Shown: positions 13,601 to 25,799, counted from the first letter of the stretch. The stretch is DNA of 64,000 bases from Ichthyophthirius multifiliis (GCF_000220395.1 NW_004087746.1:62001-126000); one strand, 5' to 3'. The notes: generated from the sequence alone by a model not told the origin. Program-made: numbers and translations.

Positions 13601-14113
13601 ATGTACACTTAATAATGCATTTTAATTGTCTAAAGTATTTTTTTAAAAGAATTATTACAAACTTTAGATAAATATTTAAAATTTCTAAAACATATTCAAA
13701 CTTTTAGATTATTTTAAATAAGTAAAAATAAATTAAATTAAATATTTATATTAAATAATTAATAGAATAATCAAAATGTAAATAAAAAAGCCAAAGAAAT
13801 GTAAATATAGTTTATGAAATTACAATAGAAAATAATAATTTAAAAAAAAATTAAAATATCATATTAACTATAATCTTAAACATATGAAACGATAAAATAC
13901 ATATATTAAATATTTGATATTAATATAAAAAAACTTGAAGAATGCTTAATATAAATTAAAAGCAAAATAATATATTGTAATGATTAATATTTTTATAATA
14001 AATATATATTTTATTAAGTTTTTGTAACAAGTATACTATTATTCTTTAGTTCAACTAATATTTATAATTAAAATTTTGTTTTTATATATAAAAATAAAAT
14101 AAAATAAAACTGA
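13601..14113 (+). CDS. Possible small helical protein (weak)
   Basis: A 170-codon frame from ATG 13601 to TGA 14111-14113, with Gln from TAA/TAG. The predicted protein is helical and rich in Gln, Lys, Ile and Leu (KELLQTLDKYLKFLKHIQ near the start), with a hydrophobic segment near the end (VFVTSILLFFS). Against it: no glycine at all, few acidic residues, and base composition like the surrounding gap. With only one stop codon a frame this long arises readily by chance. It could be a tail-anchored protein, a decayed gene or noise. Confidence 0.2.
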
Positions 14114-14472
14114 TATAATGAATTTATATATATAAAATACTAATAAAATTTAAAATTAAATAATATATGAATGATTAAATAATAATAAAAATAGCATGAA
14201 AATTCAAATATTTTTAATATTTAATGATTGAATATATTTAAGAGTTTATATATTTTTAATTATAAGCTAAAGTAACAATAAAGTGAAATTTAATAAATAA
14301 TAAATAATATAAATTTAATTTTTAAGGCTAAGGCTATGAAAACTTTATAAAATTGAATAAAAATAAATTTTATTTTAAAATAATTAGAATTTTTTAATCA
14401 ATAATATAAATAATAATTACAATTTAAGAATCTTCTTATAAACAACCAATATAAGCAAAAAAAAAAATATAA

Positions 14473-14730
14473 ATGTACTATAATAATTAAATAAATTCTT
14501 AAAATACTTTTGAATAAAATAATTTGTTTAAAATAAATGAATATGAATTAAATGGTTAAAATTTAGAAAATACATTAAACATATTTTATATAATGTCTTA
14601 TATTATTGAAAAAAAGTAATAAATAAATACTAAGCTAAGTACCCTTTGAAGATTATATTATTTTTTAAATCTAAAATTTAAAAATCGGATGTTATTCCTT
14701 TTTTAAATACTTAAAGATTTCTTATTAATA
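14473..14730 (+). pseudogene. Possible gene fragment with a frame break
   Basis: The frame from ATG 14473 to TGA 14647-14649 gives a protein-like run (NNLFKINEYELNGQ, then NTLNIFYIMSYIIEKKQQ). A similarly protein-like run (PFEDYIIFQIQNLKIG) continues immediately downstream in another frame to about 14730. The pattern suggests a small relic of a helical-repeat gene with one frame disruption, but the family is not recognisable and an overlooked intron is possible. Confidence 0.25.
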
Positions 14731-14838
14731 ATATATATTATAAAAAAAAAAAAAATTAAAAGTGAAGAAAATAATTTATTAATAAAATAAAATACAAATA
14801 CACAATAAAAAAAAAATAATATATATATATTATATAAA

Positions 14839-16163
14839 TCAATATAATTAAATATTATTTTACTTAATAATATTTCTATAAAAATCAATATCTTATAAAG
14901 CTTTATTTAAATGTTCTTTATTTTTGATTGATAAATTTTTATAATATTCAATCTCCTCATTCAATTTATATTGTTCATTTTTCATTTCATCAATAGTAGC
15001 ATCCTTAAATTTCATTTATTCTTCTTTATGAATAATTTTTTATTAGTAATCATCAATTTATTTTTTGAGTTGTTCGTTTTCTTATTTTTTATCAGGATTA
15101 TTAAGAGTAACTTTTTCATATTCAGAAGTTATTTTTTATAATAAAAGTTTAAATCCTTAAATATCTTTTTATTATTCATTATTAGTAGAATTTAAACATT
15201 CTATTTCTTTTTTTTAGTCTAAATTAATTTACTTTTATTTTTTTAAATCAGATTCCATCATTCGAATTGATTTACATTTTTCGTTATTTAAAATTAAAGA
15301 CAAATCAGTTATTTCTTTTCTTAGTTTTTCTAAAGCTTCATTTTTTGTTTCTAATATTTTCTTTAATTCTTATATTTCTTTTTATTATTTTTTATTTTAT
15401 TCCAATTATTTTTGATTTTCTTTCTTTTTTTTTTTATTATTATTTTATAAATTAAATAAATATTACTTTCATAATATTATTTTCCTTTGTTAATTTAATA
15501 AATTCTTAGTTTATTATTTCTGTTTATTTTTATTGATTATTCTCATTTTAATTTTAATTTTAATAAAATTAAATTTACATTGATTCTGTAAATTTTTTAT
15601 TTTATAAAATACTACTTTTATTTAATGTACTCTTTTCCTTTTTTTTAATGTTTACTTTACTTTATTTTATTTTTTATTTATTTTATTTTACATTTTTATC
15701 ACTTATTTATGCCGCTTTTTTTTTTGTTTATTATAATTCACTTTTATTTATTAATCTATGTGCTTATTCTATTAATTAATTCTTATCATCCTAATAAGAA
15801 ACTGTAGATTAATTTTATGAATACTCCATTAAAGATTCTCTATCTTCTTCTGTTTCTTATAAAATACATTTTTTTCCTATATCTTCATTCTATAATGTTT
15901 ATGTTTGAATATCTACACCCTTATTTTAAATAATGATAGATGCTTATGTTTATTAATCTTTTTTATCTGTTTTTTCTTTTTATTCTTTGAATTTTTATCT
16001 TATATTTATTTATTTATTTATTTTTTAATATTAGTATAAATTACTTGTATAGTTTATTTTCTTTCATTAAAAGCAACCTTTCTTCTTCTAACCTTAATAC
16101 TACATCTATTTAATATTCTAGAGCTTCTTTTAAGTCTATAATTTATTCTTCTTTATTTTACAT
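14839..16163 (-). CDS. Coiled-coil protein, family not recognised
   Basis: The frame starts MQNKEEQIIDLKEALEY, with an intron at about 16003-16050. The exon after it (NQSTVSYQDDKNQLIEQAHR region) leads into an almost continuous coiled coil of Glu, Lys, Gln and Leu heptads. The C-terminal part reads KFKDATIDEMKNEQYKLNEE and stops at the TGA complementary to 14839-14841. A second intron probably lies in the AT-rich segment at 15560-15720. Expected length is roughly 400 residues. There is no motor, zinc or membrane domain. Such proteins in ciliates are often basal body, axoneme or cortex components, but that is only an inference from composition. The start codon complements 16161-16163. Confidence 0.7.
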
Positions 16164-16405
16164 ATTAAATATTTATTATTATAAAAATATAAATATTTAT
16201 ATTTCTAAATTATTTTTTATAATTTTTTTTAAAAAAAATATAAAGCAAAAATTACAATTCTATATATAATTTAAAATTACAGAAATATATATATAGATAT
16301 AAAATATTAAAAACAAATAATATAATAAATTAATATAATTAATAAATGAAAACATTTTTTTTTTTAATAATAAATTTATTTTCAGCCAGAATATTTTAAA
16401 AAATA

Positions 16406-17619
16406 TCAGTTTATTTAATCTTATTTAAATATAAGACTTTAATCTAAAATTTAAAATTATGTATCTTTATAAATTTGATTTTCATCCGAAACTTACAACA
16501 ATGTCTCATAATTAATTTATAACTAGTTTAATATTTTATTTGGTTCTATTTGAATTTATGTCTTTTTATTTCTTTCCTAATTAGTTTAACATAAAAAGAA
16601 AATAGATCCAATTAAAAATATTATTTATTAAATTAGATACAAAAATTAAAACTGTTTTTAATTTAATAATAATCTGTAAATATCTGACACGAAAGTACTT
16701 AAATAAAAAATAATACTAAATCTAATTCCATATTCTTTTTTTATTAATTTTAGATTAAAGTAGGAATAAAAAGGTGATATAAATAAAATTCCTAAATTAT
16801 TACCTAGAAAGGTCTTATTTAATTTTATTTATTGATAAAATAATAAAACTTCACCTTTTATATGTAAAAAATATAAAACATAACTTATATTATTTAAATA
16901 CTCCACTTTTATAAAGTTATTAAGTAAAAAAAATAAAAATTAGTGCCATTATACTATTAAGAAATCCTAAAGTTCCAGTAAATTAAAGTAGATTTACGTT
17001 TGTATTCTATAGATATTTTTATAAGACAATAATTAAAAAAGGAAGAGGAAACATATTTACAATAGCAGCTATAACAAATGCAAATATCTTTATATATATA
17101 TATATATATATATATGATATTAATATTTTTTTTTTTTACTTGCTATACATTTTATAATTAGCTTTTTATATATTATTAAATAATGCCAATTATAAAAAGA
17201 ACAATTATAATAAGAACTATGCTTTATTTTTAAACTTTTTCATATCTAAGTTTGCAAAAATATATTTTTTCCATTGTATACAAAGATGCTAAAAATATTG
17301 ATTTTAAAATTAATTGCAATTCTTCTTAGAATTAATAAATATCTTTATAATTTTTATTTTTCATTTTTTAAAAATTAATAATTATTTTGAATTAAATATT
17401 TACTATATAAAACTGAAATGGTACAAAATAATTATAACAAAGAAGGTATTACAATATATTTTAAATTTAAATTCTAATAGTTTAACATGTCATTAAAGTA
17501 ATATTATATTAAAAAAAAAAATTAACCTATAAACATTAATAAAGATTAAAGTAAAACTTAAAAAAAAGTTTAACTATGACTACAATCTAATATTAAAATG
17601 TTTAATATTCCTCCTCCAT
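16406..17619 (-). CDS. Multi-pass membrane protein, possibly a divergent transporter
   Basis: A frame from the ATG complementary to 17272-17274 gives about six hydrophobic segments after removing introns at about 17086-17136 and 16857-16903: SIVLIIIVLFIIGII, FAFVIAAIVNMFPLPFLII, TLGFLNSIMALIFIFF, NNLGILFISPFYSYF, RFSIIFYLSTFVSDIY and FLIGSIFFLC. The hydrophilic C-terminal tail ends at the TGA complementary to 16406-16408. An upstream exon starting MEEEYQTFQYQIVVIV (ATG complement of 17617-17619) may be the true N-terminus and resembles the start of some ciliate MFS/FLVCR-like carriers, but its splicing to the rest is unresolved. Family assignment is uncertain, and a degenerate transporter is possible. 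Confidence 0.45.
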
Positions 17620-18228
17620 AAATAAATAATATTGTTATTAAAATTAATTTTATCATAATTTATGTTTTTTTAAGAAACAAAATTATAAATAATCAAATTA
17701 AAAAATTATGTATTTCAAAGAAAATTTTTTTTAATAAAATTAATAATTTATTTAATGAATTATGATAAAAAAATTTATAATTATATACATTTATATATTT
17801 TTTATAATAATTAATTTAAATTTTTTAAATATAAAAGTATTTCAATTTATTATAAATAATTATAAATAGATATAAACATATTTTTAATTTACTCATTATA
17901 CATTTATATTTGATTTTTATTTTAACAAAAGCATTATTTTTTCGTAAATTATTAAAAGATATATATATAACATATCTGGTTAAAAATTTTTTTATTATTA
18001 TTAATTAAGAAAAAAACTATTTAAATAATTTAAATAAAAATTATTTATTATTTAATGATAGTTTTTATAAATAAATTTTATTTTAATATTATTTATTTTC
18101 AATTTTTAATGTTATTTTATTTAATTTTAGATAAATTTTTATAGAAAAAATCTAATAAATTTCAATTTTAATTTATAAAACAAAAAATACATATTATAGT
18201 TATTTACCATTTATAAATAAAATAGCAT
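17620..18228. other. AT-rich divergent promoter region
   Basis: Gap between divergently oriented genes. Only A/T tracts and short self-complementary A/T stretches; no coding potential or recognisable site seen. Confidence 0.55.
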
Positions 18229-20498
18229 ATGCAAAAGACATATTAAATAAAATTATGTAAAAATTGTGGATATACCCATGCAGGTATATGTGCAGCTAAT
18301 CCTACAGATTTTATATGGTAAAATAAATATAAAATAAGCCTGAAAAAATAACTTTTTTAAATATTCACTTTAAAATAATTGACAATATATTTAAATATAC
18401 AAAATAAATTAAAAGGAAATATGGAGGAAATAATGTTTTATAACAGGATCATGGAATAAATGGTAAACATTAATCAAATTGAAAAGTTTTAAAGAACATA
18501 ACGAGTATTTTATATTTATGAAATATTAATAATTGTATAAAAAAAGATGGACAATAACAACTCTATCTTTAAATCCTGGAATTTATACATTTAAATATAT
18601 AGTTGATGGAACATGGTAATACGACCCTAATTAGCATACTGTATCTGATGGTTATAACTCCTTTAATAATATAATAGAAATAATTCCAAGAAATGTTGTT
18701 CATGATGATAGTGATGATAGTGATGACGATTAATACAATCATCAAGATTAAAATTTAAGCCCATAAAAGAATTAATAAAATTAATTATACTTAAACTAGA
18801 ATAAAAATTCATAAAATTTAAAACCTAAAAATGTGATAATATGGACTAGTATTGATATAAAAGATTTAAAGGTAAGAATAAAAAAATATAAATCAAAATA
18901 TAATAAAAAATAAATAAATAATATATAGGTAAAAGGTTCTTGGGATAATTGGTAAGGAGAAGTTTCTATGTTTCAAAAATTTAATGCATATAAATAAGCG
19001 TATGATTCAGTAGCAAAAATATAATTATATCCAGGTAGATATGAATATAAGTTTTACAAAGATGGTGTCTATACGTATGACCATAATTAAAAATTAACCC
19101 GGGATGCTAATTATAATTATAATAATGTAATGTATGTATAATAGAAATCATATAAATAAAAAAGTGATAATAATAATCACATTTGTTTAGATGATACGAA
19201 ATTAGAATGGAAATACTAAGAATTTTCGCACTAATCTTGGGAAAAAATGAGAGGTCAAATATCTGGGCATTCCATGAATAGAATAGGGGATTATGTTTAT
19301 ATTTGGGCAGGTTATAGAGGTTAATATCTTGATAATTTATGGAGAATGAATGTTAATACATATGATGCTGATTTAATTGATATGTAATCAGGAACTATTC
19401 CAGATGAAAGAGCATACCATTAGTAAGTAAAAAAAGATATATACTTATATACATTTTTTTTTAATTTTTTATTATTAAGAACTGTAAATTATGGATAAAA
19501 AATTTTACTTTATGGAGGTCTTAATTCGGAAAAAATACTAACTGATTACTATGTATTCAATACATCGAATTTAACATGGGATAGGGCTGAATTAGGTGGT
19601 CAAAAACCTTCACCTAGAGAAAGAAATTCAATGTGTATTTTAAAGAAAAAAGCTTTAATTATTTTCGGAGGTTACTATTGTAGTGAAGATTTTGAAGCTG
19701 AATATCATTATAATGATTTGTTTAGTTTAAATTTATAAAATTTAAAATGGAGTGAACTTAAAGTTTAAGACGAATTACCAGAATAAAGATTTGCACATAC
19801 AGCTAATATTTATAAACATAAAATGTATATTTTTGGAGGTTTATAAAAGAATATGGCTAACCCAGCGTATTTTTGTTTAGTTATTTTTATTTTATTTTTT
19901 AATTTTATAGAAAAAATTTTAATGATGTTTGGTTTATTGATCTTGAAGAAGAAAATTAATTAAAATGGAGAAATTTAACTCCTTAATTGAAAGGTATAGC
20001 TCCTAAACCTAGACATGGTCATATAAGTGTCCTTGTAGGTAAACTATTACTTTTTTTTGGAGGAAGAGGTAATAATAAAGTTTTGTTTAATGATACCTTT
20101 ATTTTAGATATAAGACTTAAATAATGGTTTACTTTTATTTTTATTTATACAATTATTTTATTTTTAATTCTTAAAAGGATTTAACCTGATATTAAAGGTG
20201 AACCACCAAAACCAAGATATTATCATGCCGCTTGTTTACTAGATAAGGAAATTATTATTTTTGGAGGAAATATTTCTTTTGGATAAAAGTAAATATATAT
20301 TATTTTAAAAATTATATTTAATTTTTTTTACCCAAAAAAAAGATAAAAAAGTAGGAATGTTTATATTTTGAAATTTGAAAATAAAATAATTGAAAATGAA
20401 CATTTTGATAGTGAATAAGAAGAACAAAAGTATTTTTAATTTTTTAATATTTTATTAATTAATTTATTTTATAAAATATTAAAAGTAATGATTAATGA
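18229..20498 (+). CDS. Tandem AMPK-type glycogen-binding (CBM48-like) modules fused to kelch repeats
   Basis: Two carbohydrate-binding modules of the AMPK-beta/E-set type are followed by a kelch propeller. Module 1 (about 18440-18690) has FITGSWNKW and YTFKYIVDGTWQYDP. An Asp/Ser/Gln-rich linker follows, then module 2 (about 18835-19135) with VKGSWDNWQGEV and PGRYEYKFYKDG. These are the W-x-x-W and K-Y/F-x-V-D-G landmarks of starch or glycogen binding. From about 19240 to 20370 come six or so kelch blades with the GG motif (LLYGGLN, IIFGGYY, YIFGGLQ, LLFFGGRG, IIFGGNI). The N-terminus (CKNCGYTHAGIC) resembles a small Cys motif. There are several introns, including one just before the stop that brings TGA 20496-20498 into frame. 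The first intron near 18320-18420 is not precisely placed. A role in glycogen-linked regulation is an inference. Confidence 0.8.
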
Positions 20499-20787
20499 GT
20501 TATTTAACAAATTTTAAGTAAAAATAATAAAAATTATGTTTATTGATAATTTTTTTTTATACAAATATTCTAATTTAATAAATATATATATAAATAATAT
20601 TAAATAATATTTACAATTTTTTAACTTATTTACACAATTATCATAATTATGTAAAAATTACTGTTTTTCGTTAAATAATAAATATAATAAAAATTTATAT
20701 AAAACGTAAATTTTATATTAATAAAGTTTTTTGTTAATAAAATTAATAATTTCTTATTTTTTTATATATATTTATATAAAAATTATA

Positions 20788-23700
20788 TCAATTTGAATAA
20801 CTATCAGAAATTATAGAATCTGAATCTTCTAAAGAATCATAATCTTAATTATTTAAAGCATTTTTAATATTTTAATATTTTTATCCATTATCAATAGACT
20901 ACAAAAATTAAATATTATTATTTATCAAAAAAACAATATTATAATAATAAATAAAATACTTTTGAATGTTAATAAGGAATACATTAAGAGTTTTATAAAG
21001 AAAAAGTATCTAAACTTTTTTATTAAGATTTGTATTTTTCGTCTAAATGCTCATTAATTTGTTTATTAATTTTTATATTAGTATATAATTTAGAGCTTTA
21101 TCTATCAGTTATTTACCTTTACTCATTTAACTCCAAAATTTAATCTTATTAATTTATTTTTAAATCCCTATTCTCTCTTTTAAGTTATGATAATTCTTCA
21201 TTTAAATATTAATTTTGTTCCTCTAATTTATTAATAAGTATTTTTTGCTCTTTTTTTGATTATTCTAACACTAACATATTCGAGTTCATATTCCTAATTT
21301 AATTTTTATAATCATCAATCTAAAATTCTAATTATTTAATAATTATGTTTTCTTATTTATTACCATCAAATGAAGCTTTTTTGGACTATTTATTTAAATT
21401 TATATAATAAATTTAATTAAAAATAAATTACATCAAAATAGTTTTAATTATTTTTAGCACTTAATAATTACATTTTTAAATTTTCACTAAAAAATAAATA
21501 AATTAAAATAGTAAAAAAAAAAATCATACTTTTCATTTTATTAGGTTTATATTTATTTATTTTAATCTTTTTGTTCATCTTTCAATATTTCATTTTATTT
21601 AACTAATTTTTTGATTTCGCTTTTTAAATTTTTAGATTCTTAAGATAATTAAATAATTTATAAATCAAGTTCTTAAACCTATGTTTTTAATTTTAAAATT
21701 GTTTCTTTTTTTAAACTTAATTCTTCTTCTTTTTCTTTGTTCATATCATTTTTATCTTCTTCATATTTTTTTTTCATTTTTTCTAATTTCTCATTTGTTT
21801 TCCTATTTTTTTTATCCAAATCTTCTAATTGTTTTTCCTATATTTCCACATTTACTTTATATTATCTTATTTAATTTTATAATTCAGAATTTTCATTTGA
21901 AAGACTTTTGTTTTTTCTATTTATTTAATTAATTTCATCTTAAAATTTTCTTATTTCTAATGCTTTAATTTCTTAGTCGTAATTTAAATCTTCATTTAAA
22001 CTTAAGATTTCTTAATTTTTTTGCTTTTATTCTTATAATAATAAATTTAATTAATTCATTTATAAGTTTGTATTTTCTTTTTCTTCAAAGTAGTTTTATT
22101 CCCTTTTTTCTATATTTTCTCTATTTTAAATTTAATAAAGAAATCAATAAAATATTTATTTATATTTAAAAAATAACTTTAATATAGAAATTTCTTCATT
22201 TCTTCTTAATAATTTTTATTATAATTAGTTTATTAAATCACTTAGTTATTAATCATTTTATTCTAATTCTTCTTCTTTTTAAATTTTTAATTATATTATT
22301 TATCTATCTCTTTATATTTATTCTTTTAATTATTAATTCTGATCTTCATAATATTATGCTTATGATTCTTTTTCTTTCAAATTATTTTAAAAGCCTTCAA
22401 CTTAATACTAAAGTTCTTTTTAGATTTCTTACTGCTATTATTTTTTTTATTTATATTTTATTTTCATTTATTAAATTAAATAATCTTAATCAGAAATTAA
22501 ATTTTGTAATTGCTTTATATTTTTGAGTTATCTTTTTTTGTTTAAATAAAAAAAAAGTCTTTTTTATTTTTATTACTTATCAACATTACAATCTAAATTA
22601 TATTCGTTTAATCTTGAAGTTTTTTTGTTTTATTAATTTTCCTTTAATAAATCTTCTATTTTTTATTAAATTTCAAACTTTATTTAATTATATTTTTTTT
22701 ATTTTTCATTCACATTAATATTATTATTTTCTGTATTATAATCATTATCATTATTATTGACATAATTATGATTATATTATTTATATTAATTATCTAAATT
22801 ATTTTAAACATCTAAAATAAATAATAAAATTATAAAAGAAACTGAAAAAAAAATTAATTACTTAAATTATGCTAAAATTTTTTTTTAATTTGATTAAGAA
22901 AAACTAAGCATTCTTAAACTTTAATTTTCTAAGAATCATCATTAATATCAAATTAAGAATCGGATTATAATATTTGATTCAAATATTCTTCTTTAGAATC
23001 AGCCCAATCAATAATTTCTTAATTAGTAAATCCTTTAGTTTAATTAGTAAATTAATAAACATCTTAAATTATATTTTATATATCGATATTTTCATTTTAT
23101 TATTAATTGTTTCTTTATTCAAAAATTACTTATGATTATTATTATGTATTTCCAATATTATGATTATTTATTGTTTAATCGTTATTTTTTACTTAATTAC
23201 GATTTATATTATTATCTTCTTAAAATTAAACTCCTATATTACTTCCATTAAAGGATTACTATTATTAAAAATTATTAATATCATCAAAATAAGTATCGAT
23301 TCTTTCTTTAATCCCAGAACAGAAAGCTAAGGCATCACAAGAATCATTGACTTAAGAATAGGCACTAGAAACATTACAAATTAAGCTAAAAGTATTATCA
23401 TTTGAAGAATTAGTACAATCCGCCAATTATTATATTAATTTTGAATTATTAAAAGAAGGAGTTTCCATTAAATTTTGATCTTTCTAAGTTGCTACATCTA
23501 CTAAATAGTCACCTAAAATAACAAATTCAGGCATTTTATTTTTCGAGAAATCAGCACAATGAACGAAAGTTATAATAGAAAAAATACCAGAAGAAGGTGT
23601 ATTAATTTTTCTTTTTTTAGAAGTTTATCCTTCATTCTTATAAATTTTAAATCTATAGAAAATATGCATCCTCCTAATAGATTATTCACCTGCTACACTT

Positions 23701-24584
23701 TTAATTTTGTCTCTTGTTTTTGTAAAATATTATTAAAATTCGCCTTTTAAAAGCATTTCTTGTTCAAATAAATCTTCTTCATCAGTTTAATTATTGTTAT
23801 TTCTAACATTTCCAAGAAGATCAATAATATCGTTATTATAAATGGCAAATATTTAATATGTAATATATATTAGTTTATTTTATTTTCCAGTCTTTAGATT
23901 ATTACCTTAGACTTAATTTGATATTTCGTTCAATTTAAATAAGTCATCAGCAGCTTTTAAAATTATTCCTTTTTCAGTCTAATTTGGAGAACTCATTGTG
24001 TGTTTTTTCCCAGATCTATTTTTATTTTTATTTTTATTTTATTTTTTAATATACACTTATATTTATATAAAAATACATAACTTTGCAGGACCTATTATCA
24101 TAAAAGTGGAACTTAAACCTAAAGAAAGTGCTTGTTTTATTTAATCATCACAAATATCTTTACATATTTGAGAATTGGTAGCTTTAAATCCGAAAGATTA
24201 ATCGAATTTATAAATACTTGCATTTTCTAATATAGAGTTTCTATATTAGATTATATTTCGGTCTGTCTTTACGTATTCGTCTAATAATTATTTTTTTATT
24301 GGATTCCCGCTTATTGCTACATATTGAGATTTTTCTTTTGAAGAAGATGTAAATATACAACATTTATAATCTTTGTCTAACGATGAAGCATTTTAGATTA
24401 AGGCTGTTGGCTTTTCAATTCGGAGGGAGGATGGTTTTGTTTGACCTGAGGTTGGCTTAGATAATGTTGATTGATTTTCATTTATATTTTAGGCGCGGGT
24501 GCTTGAGGATAATTCAGAGGTTTAGGCATACATGTCTGAAACACCTGGAGGACGAATTCTTGCATAAACTTTTATTTAGGACAT
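20788..24584 (-). CDS. Kinesin-like protein with a degenerate motor domain and long coiled-coil tail
   Basis: The N-terminus reads MSQIKVYARIRPPGVSDMY, a classic kinesin beta-1. About 190 residues on, spliced across an intron at about 24017-24088, is GPAKSGKKHTM, the place of the P-loop (usual [11 protein letters not shown]). The switch I position shows GEQSIRRMHIFYRF (usual N-x-x-S-S-R-S-H), and the switch II position shows YLVDVATQKD (usual LVDLAGSE). A region matching the kinesin alpha-4 part follows (NVSSAYSQVNDSCDALAFCS). The remaining two-thirds, 23.1 kb down to 20.8 kb, is Gln/Asn-rich and then continuous coiled coil, ending in an acidic tail (LEDSDSIISDSYSN) at the TGA complementary to 20788-20790. 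The fold is recognisable but the key ATPase residues are altered, so a non-catalytic, cargo- or microtubule-binding role is likely. Confidence 0.8.
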
Positions 24585-24717
24585 ATTATATTATTTTTTG
24601 TTTTTTTTTTAAATAAAAAGTATTATATATGAGTTATTTTTTTTTAAATTAGTTTTTTATTTATTATTAAAATAAAACAAATAAAATTTTTAATAATATA
24701 TTATTTTTTTTTTTAAA

Positions 24718-24719
<2 letters not shown>

Positions 24720-24761
<42 letters not shown>
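24720..24761. repeat. (AT)n microsatellite
   Basis: About 21 uninterrupted AT dinucleotides. Likely length-polymorphic, with no other function evident. Confidence 0.9.
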
Positions 24762-24779
24762 CATTTAAATTTATAAATA

Positions 24780-24806
24780 TATTTATTTATTTATTTATTT
24801 ATTTAT
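24780..24806. repeat. (TTTA)n microsatellite
   Basis: Six to seven tandem copies of TTTA, just downstream of the AT run. Confidence 0.85.
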
Positions 24807-24993
24807 ACATACACTTGTATATATATATTTATTTTTCTAAATCAATTTTAAAATTTATTTATATATAATATTTATTATAAATCAATTTTCCTTATAAATA
24901 TTTTTTTTTTTTATATTATAAATTTTATAAACATATATTTTTTTTTATAATTTAATTATTTTCTATCATCAAAAAAAATTTAAACAAAAAAAA

Positions 24994-25638
24994 ATGATAA
25001 AATATTGCGCAATTTCCTAAATTGATAATCAATAAATAACTCACTAAGAAACTTTAGATCCAAAAAACAAAGCTTAATATGAAAAAGAAGTTACATAAAT
25101 ATTATAAACTGAAATAACATAAACAATTTAGAGAAATAAAACTTACTAAAAACTAAGGAAAAGTGATGATACTATATATTATTATAGAATAAACTAAAAT
25201 AGTGAATACATAATATTTATATTGGCAAAAAATTCATTTTCTTTAACAAAAATAATATCATTGATAGGAGATATAAATAAGCTTTTAGAATAAAACTTAA
25301 CCGACATAAAACTTTCTAATAGTATTTATGATTAATTGAGATATTATGATGCTAATAATTAAGATAGTTTATCATAAGCAAGATCAACTATCGAAAGCAT
25401 TACAGCAAATGTTAAAGATAATGTCTCAAAGGCTATTAGTAATGCTGCAAAATTTAATGATGTGGAAATAAAATCTAAAGCTTTATCAGAGAGTTCAAAA
25501 GGTTTTATGGAAAGAACTAGACTTTTAGAAAAATAAATGAGATAAAAATAGAGAAGAAAGTATATGATAATGGGAGGTATTAGCCTTTTATTTATTGTTT
25601 TTATTGTATTGCTATTTTCATATGGATCTAATGATTGA
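24994..25638 (+). CDS. Longin-type R-SNARE (synaptobrevin/VAMP-like), tail-anchored
   Basis: Intron-free frame of 214 residues. Residues 1-110 look like a longin domain (MIKYCAISQIDNQQ start, YIIFILAKNSFSLTKI strand-helix). Residues about 125-185 form the SNARE helix (ARSTIESITANVKDNV, then AISNAAKFNDVEIKSKAL). It is followed by a basic juxtamembrane segment (RQKQRRK), one transmembrane helix (GGISLLFIVFIVLLFSY) and a few lumenal residues. That order is the VAMP7/Sec22-like architecture: a vesicle SNARE that pairs with Q-SNAREs to drive membrane fusion. An ungapped by-eye alignment to VAMP2 (V-x-K-x-[LI]) places Asn, not Arg, at the central zero layer. ATG 24994 and TGA 25636-25638 bound it cleanly. 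Confidence 0.85.
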
Positions 25639-25799
25639 TAAGTAAAATTTGGAAGTTTATATAATGATAATAAAATTTATATTGTTTTGATTTATATATT
25701 TAAGTAAAAGAATATTAAATAATCATTTTATGTAAAAAAAAAAAAAAAATTAATATTAATATAAATATAAATACATATAGAAATAGATTATTAACTTAA

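Larger units (their letters stand above)
12910..14838. other. 1.9 kb AT-rich gap with possible gene relics
   Basis: Largely A/T-rich DNA between two convergent genes. It holds two weak protein-like segments listed separately (13601-14113 and 14473-14730). Otherwise I see only A/T tracts, and no RNA gene or repeat family. Confidence 0.5.
24585..24993. other. AT-rich divergent intergenic region with microsatellites
   Basis: Lies between the start codons of the kinesin-like gene (-) and the SNARE gene (+), so it must carry both promoters. Apart from two microsatellites listed separately, only A/T tracts are visible. Confidence 0.6.

Noticed and set aside
17314-17496. Plus-strand open frame of about 60 codons
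   Set aside because: It is antisense to the better-supported minus-strand membrane-protein gene and has the composition of random A/T sequence.
21681-21932. Hydrophobic plus-strand frame that looks like a membrane protein
   Set aside because: It is the complement of a Glu/Lys-rich coiled coil (kinesin-like tail); antisense of such sequence always reads Phe/Leu/Ser-rich. The same applies to hydrophobic frames at 9951-10163, 15267-15455, 33660-33860 and 44262-44444.
24720-24761. (AT)n tract as a telomere or chromosome end
   Set aside because: Ciliate telomeres are G-rich repeats such as GGGGTT; none occurs here, and genes continue on both sides.
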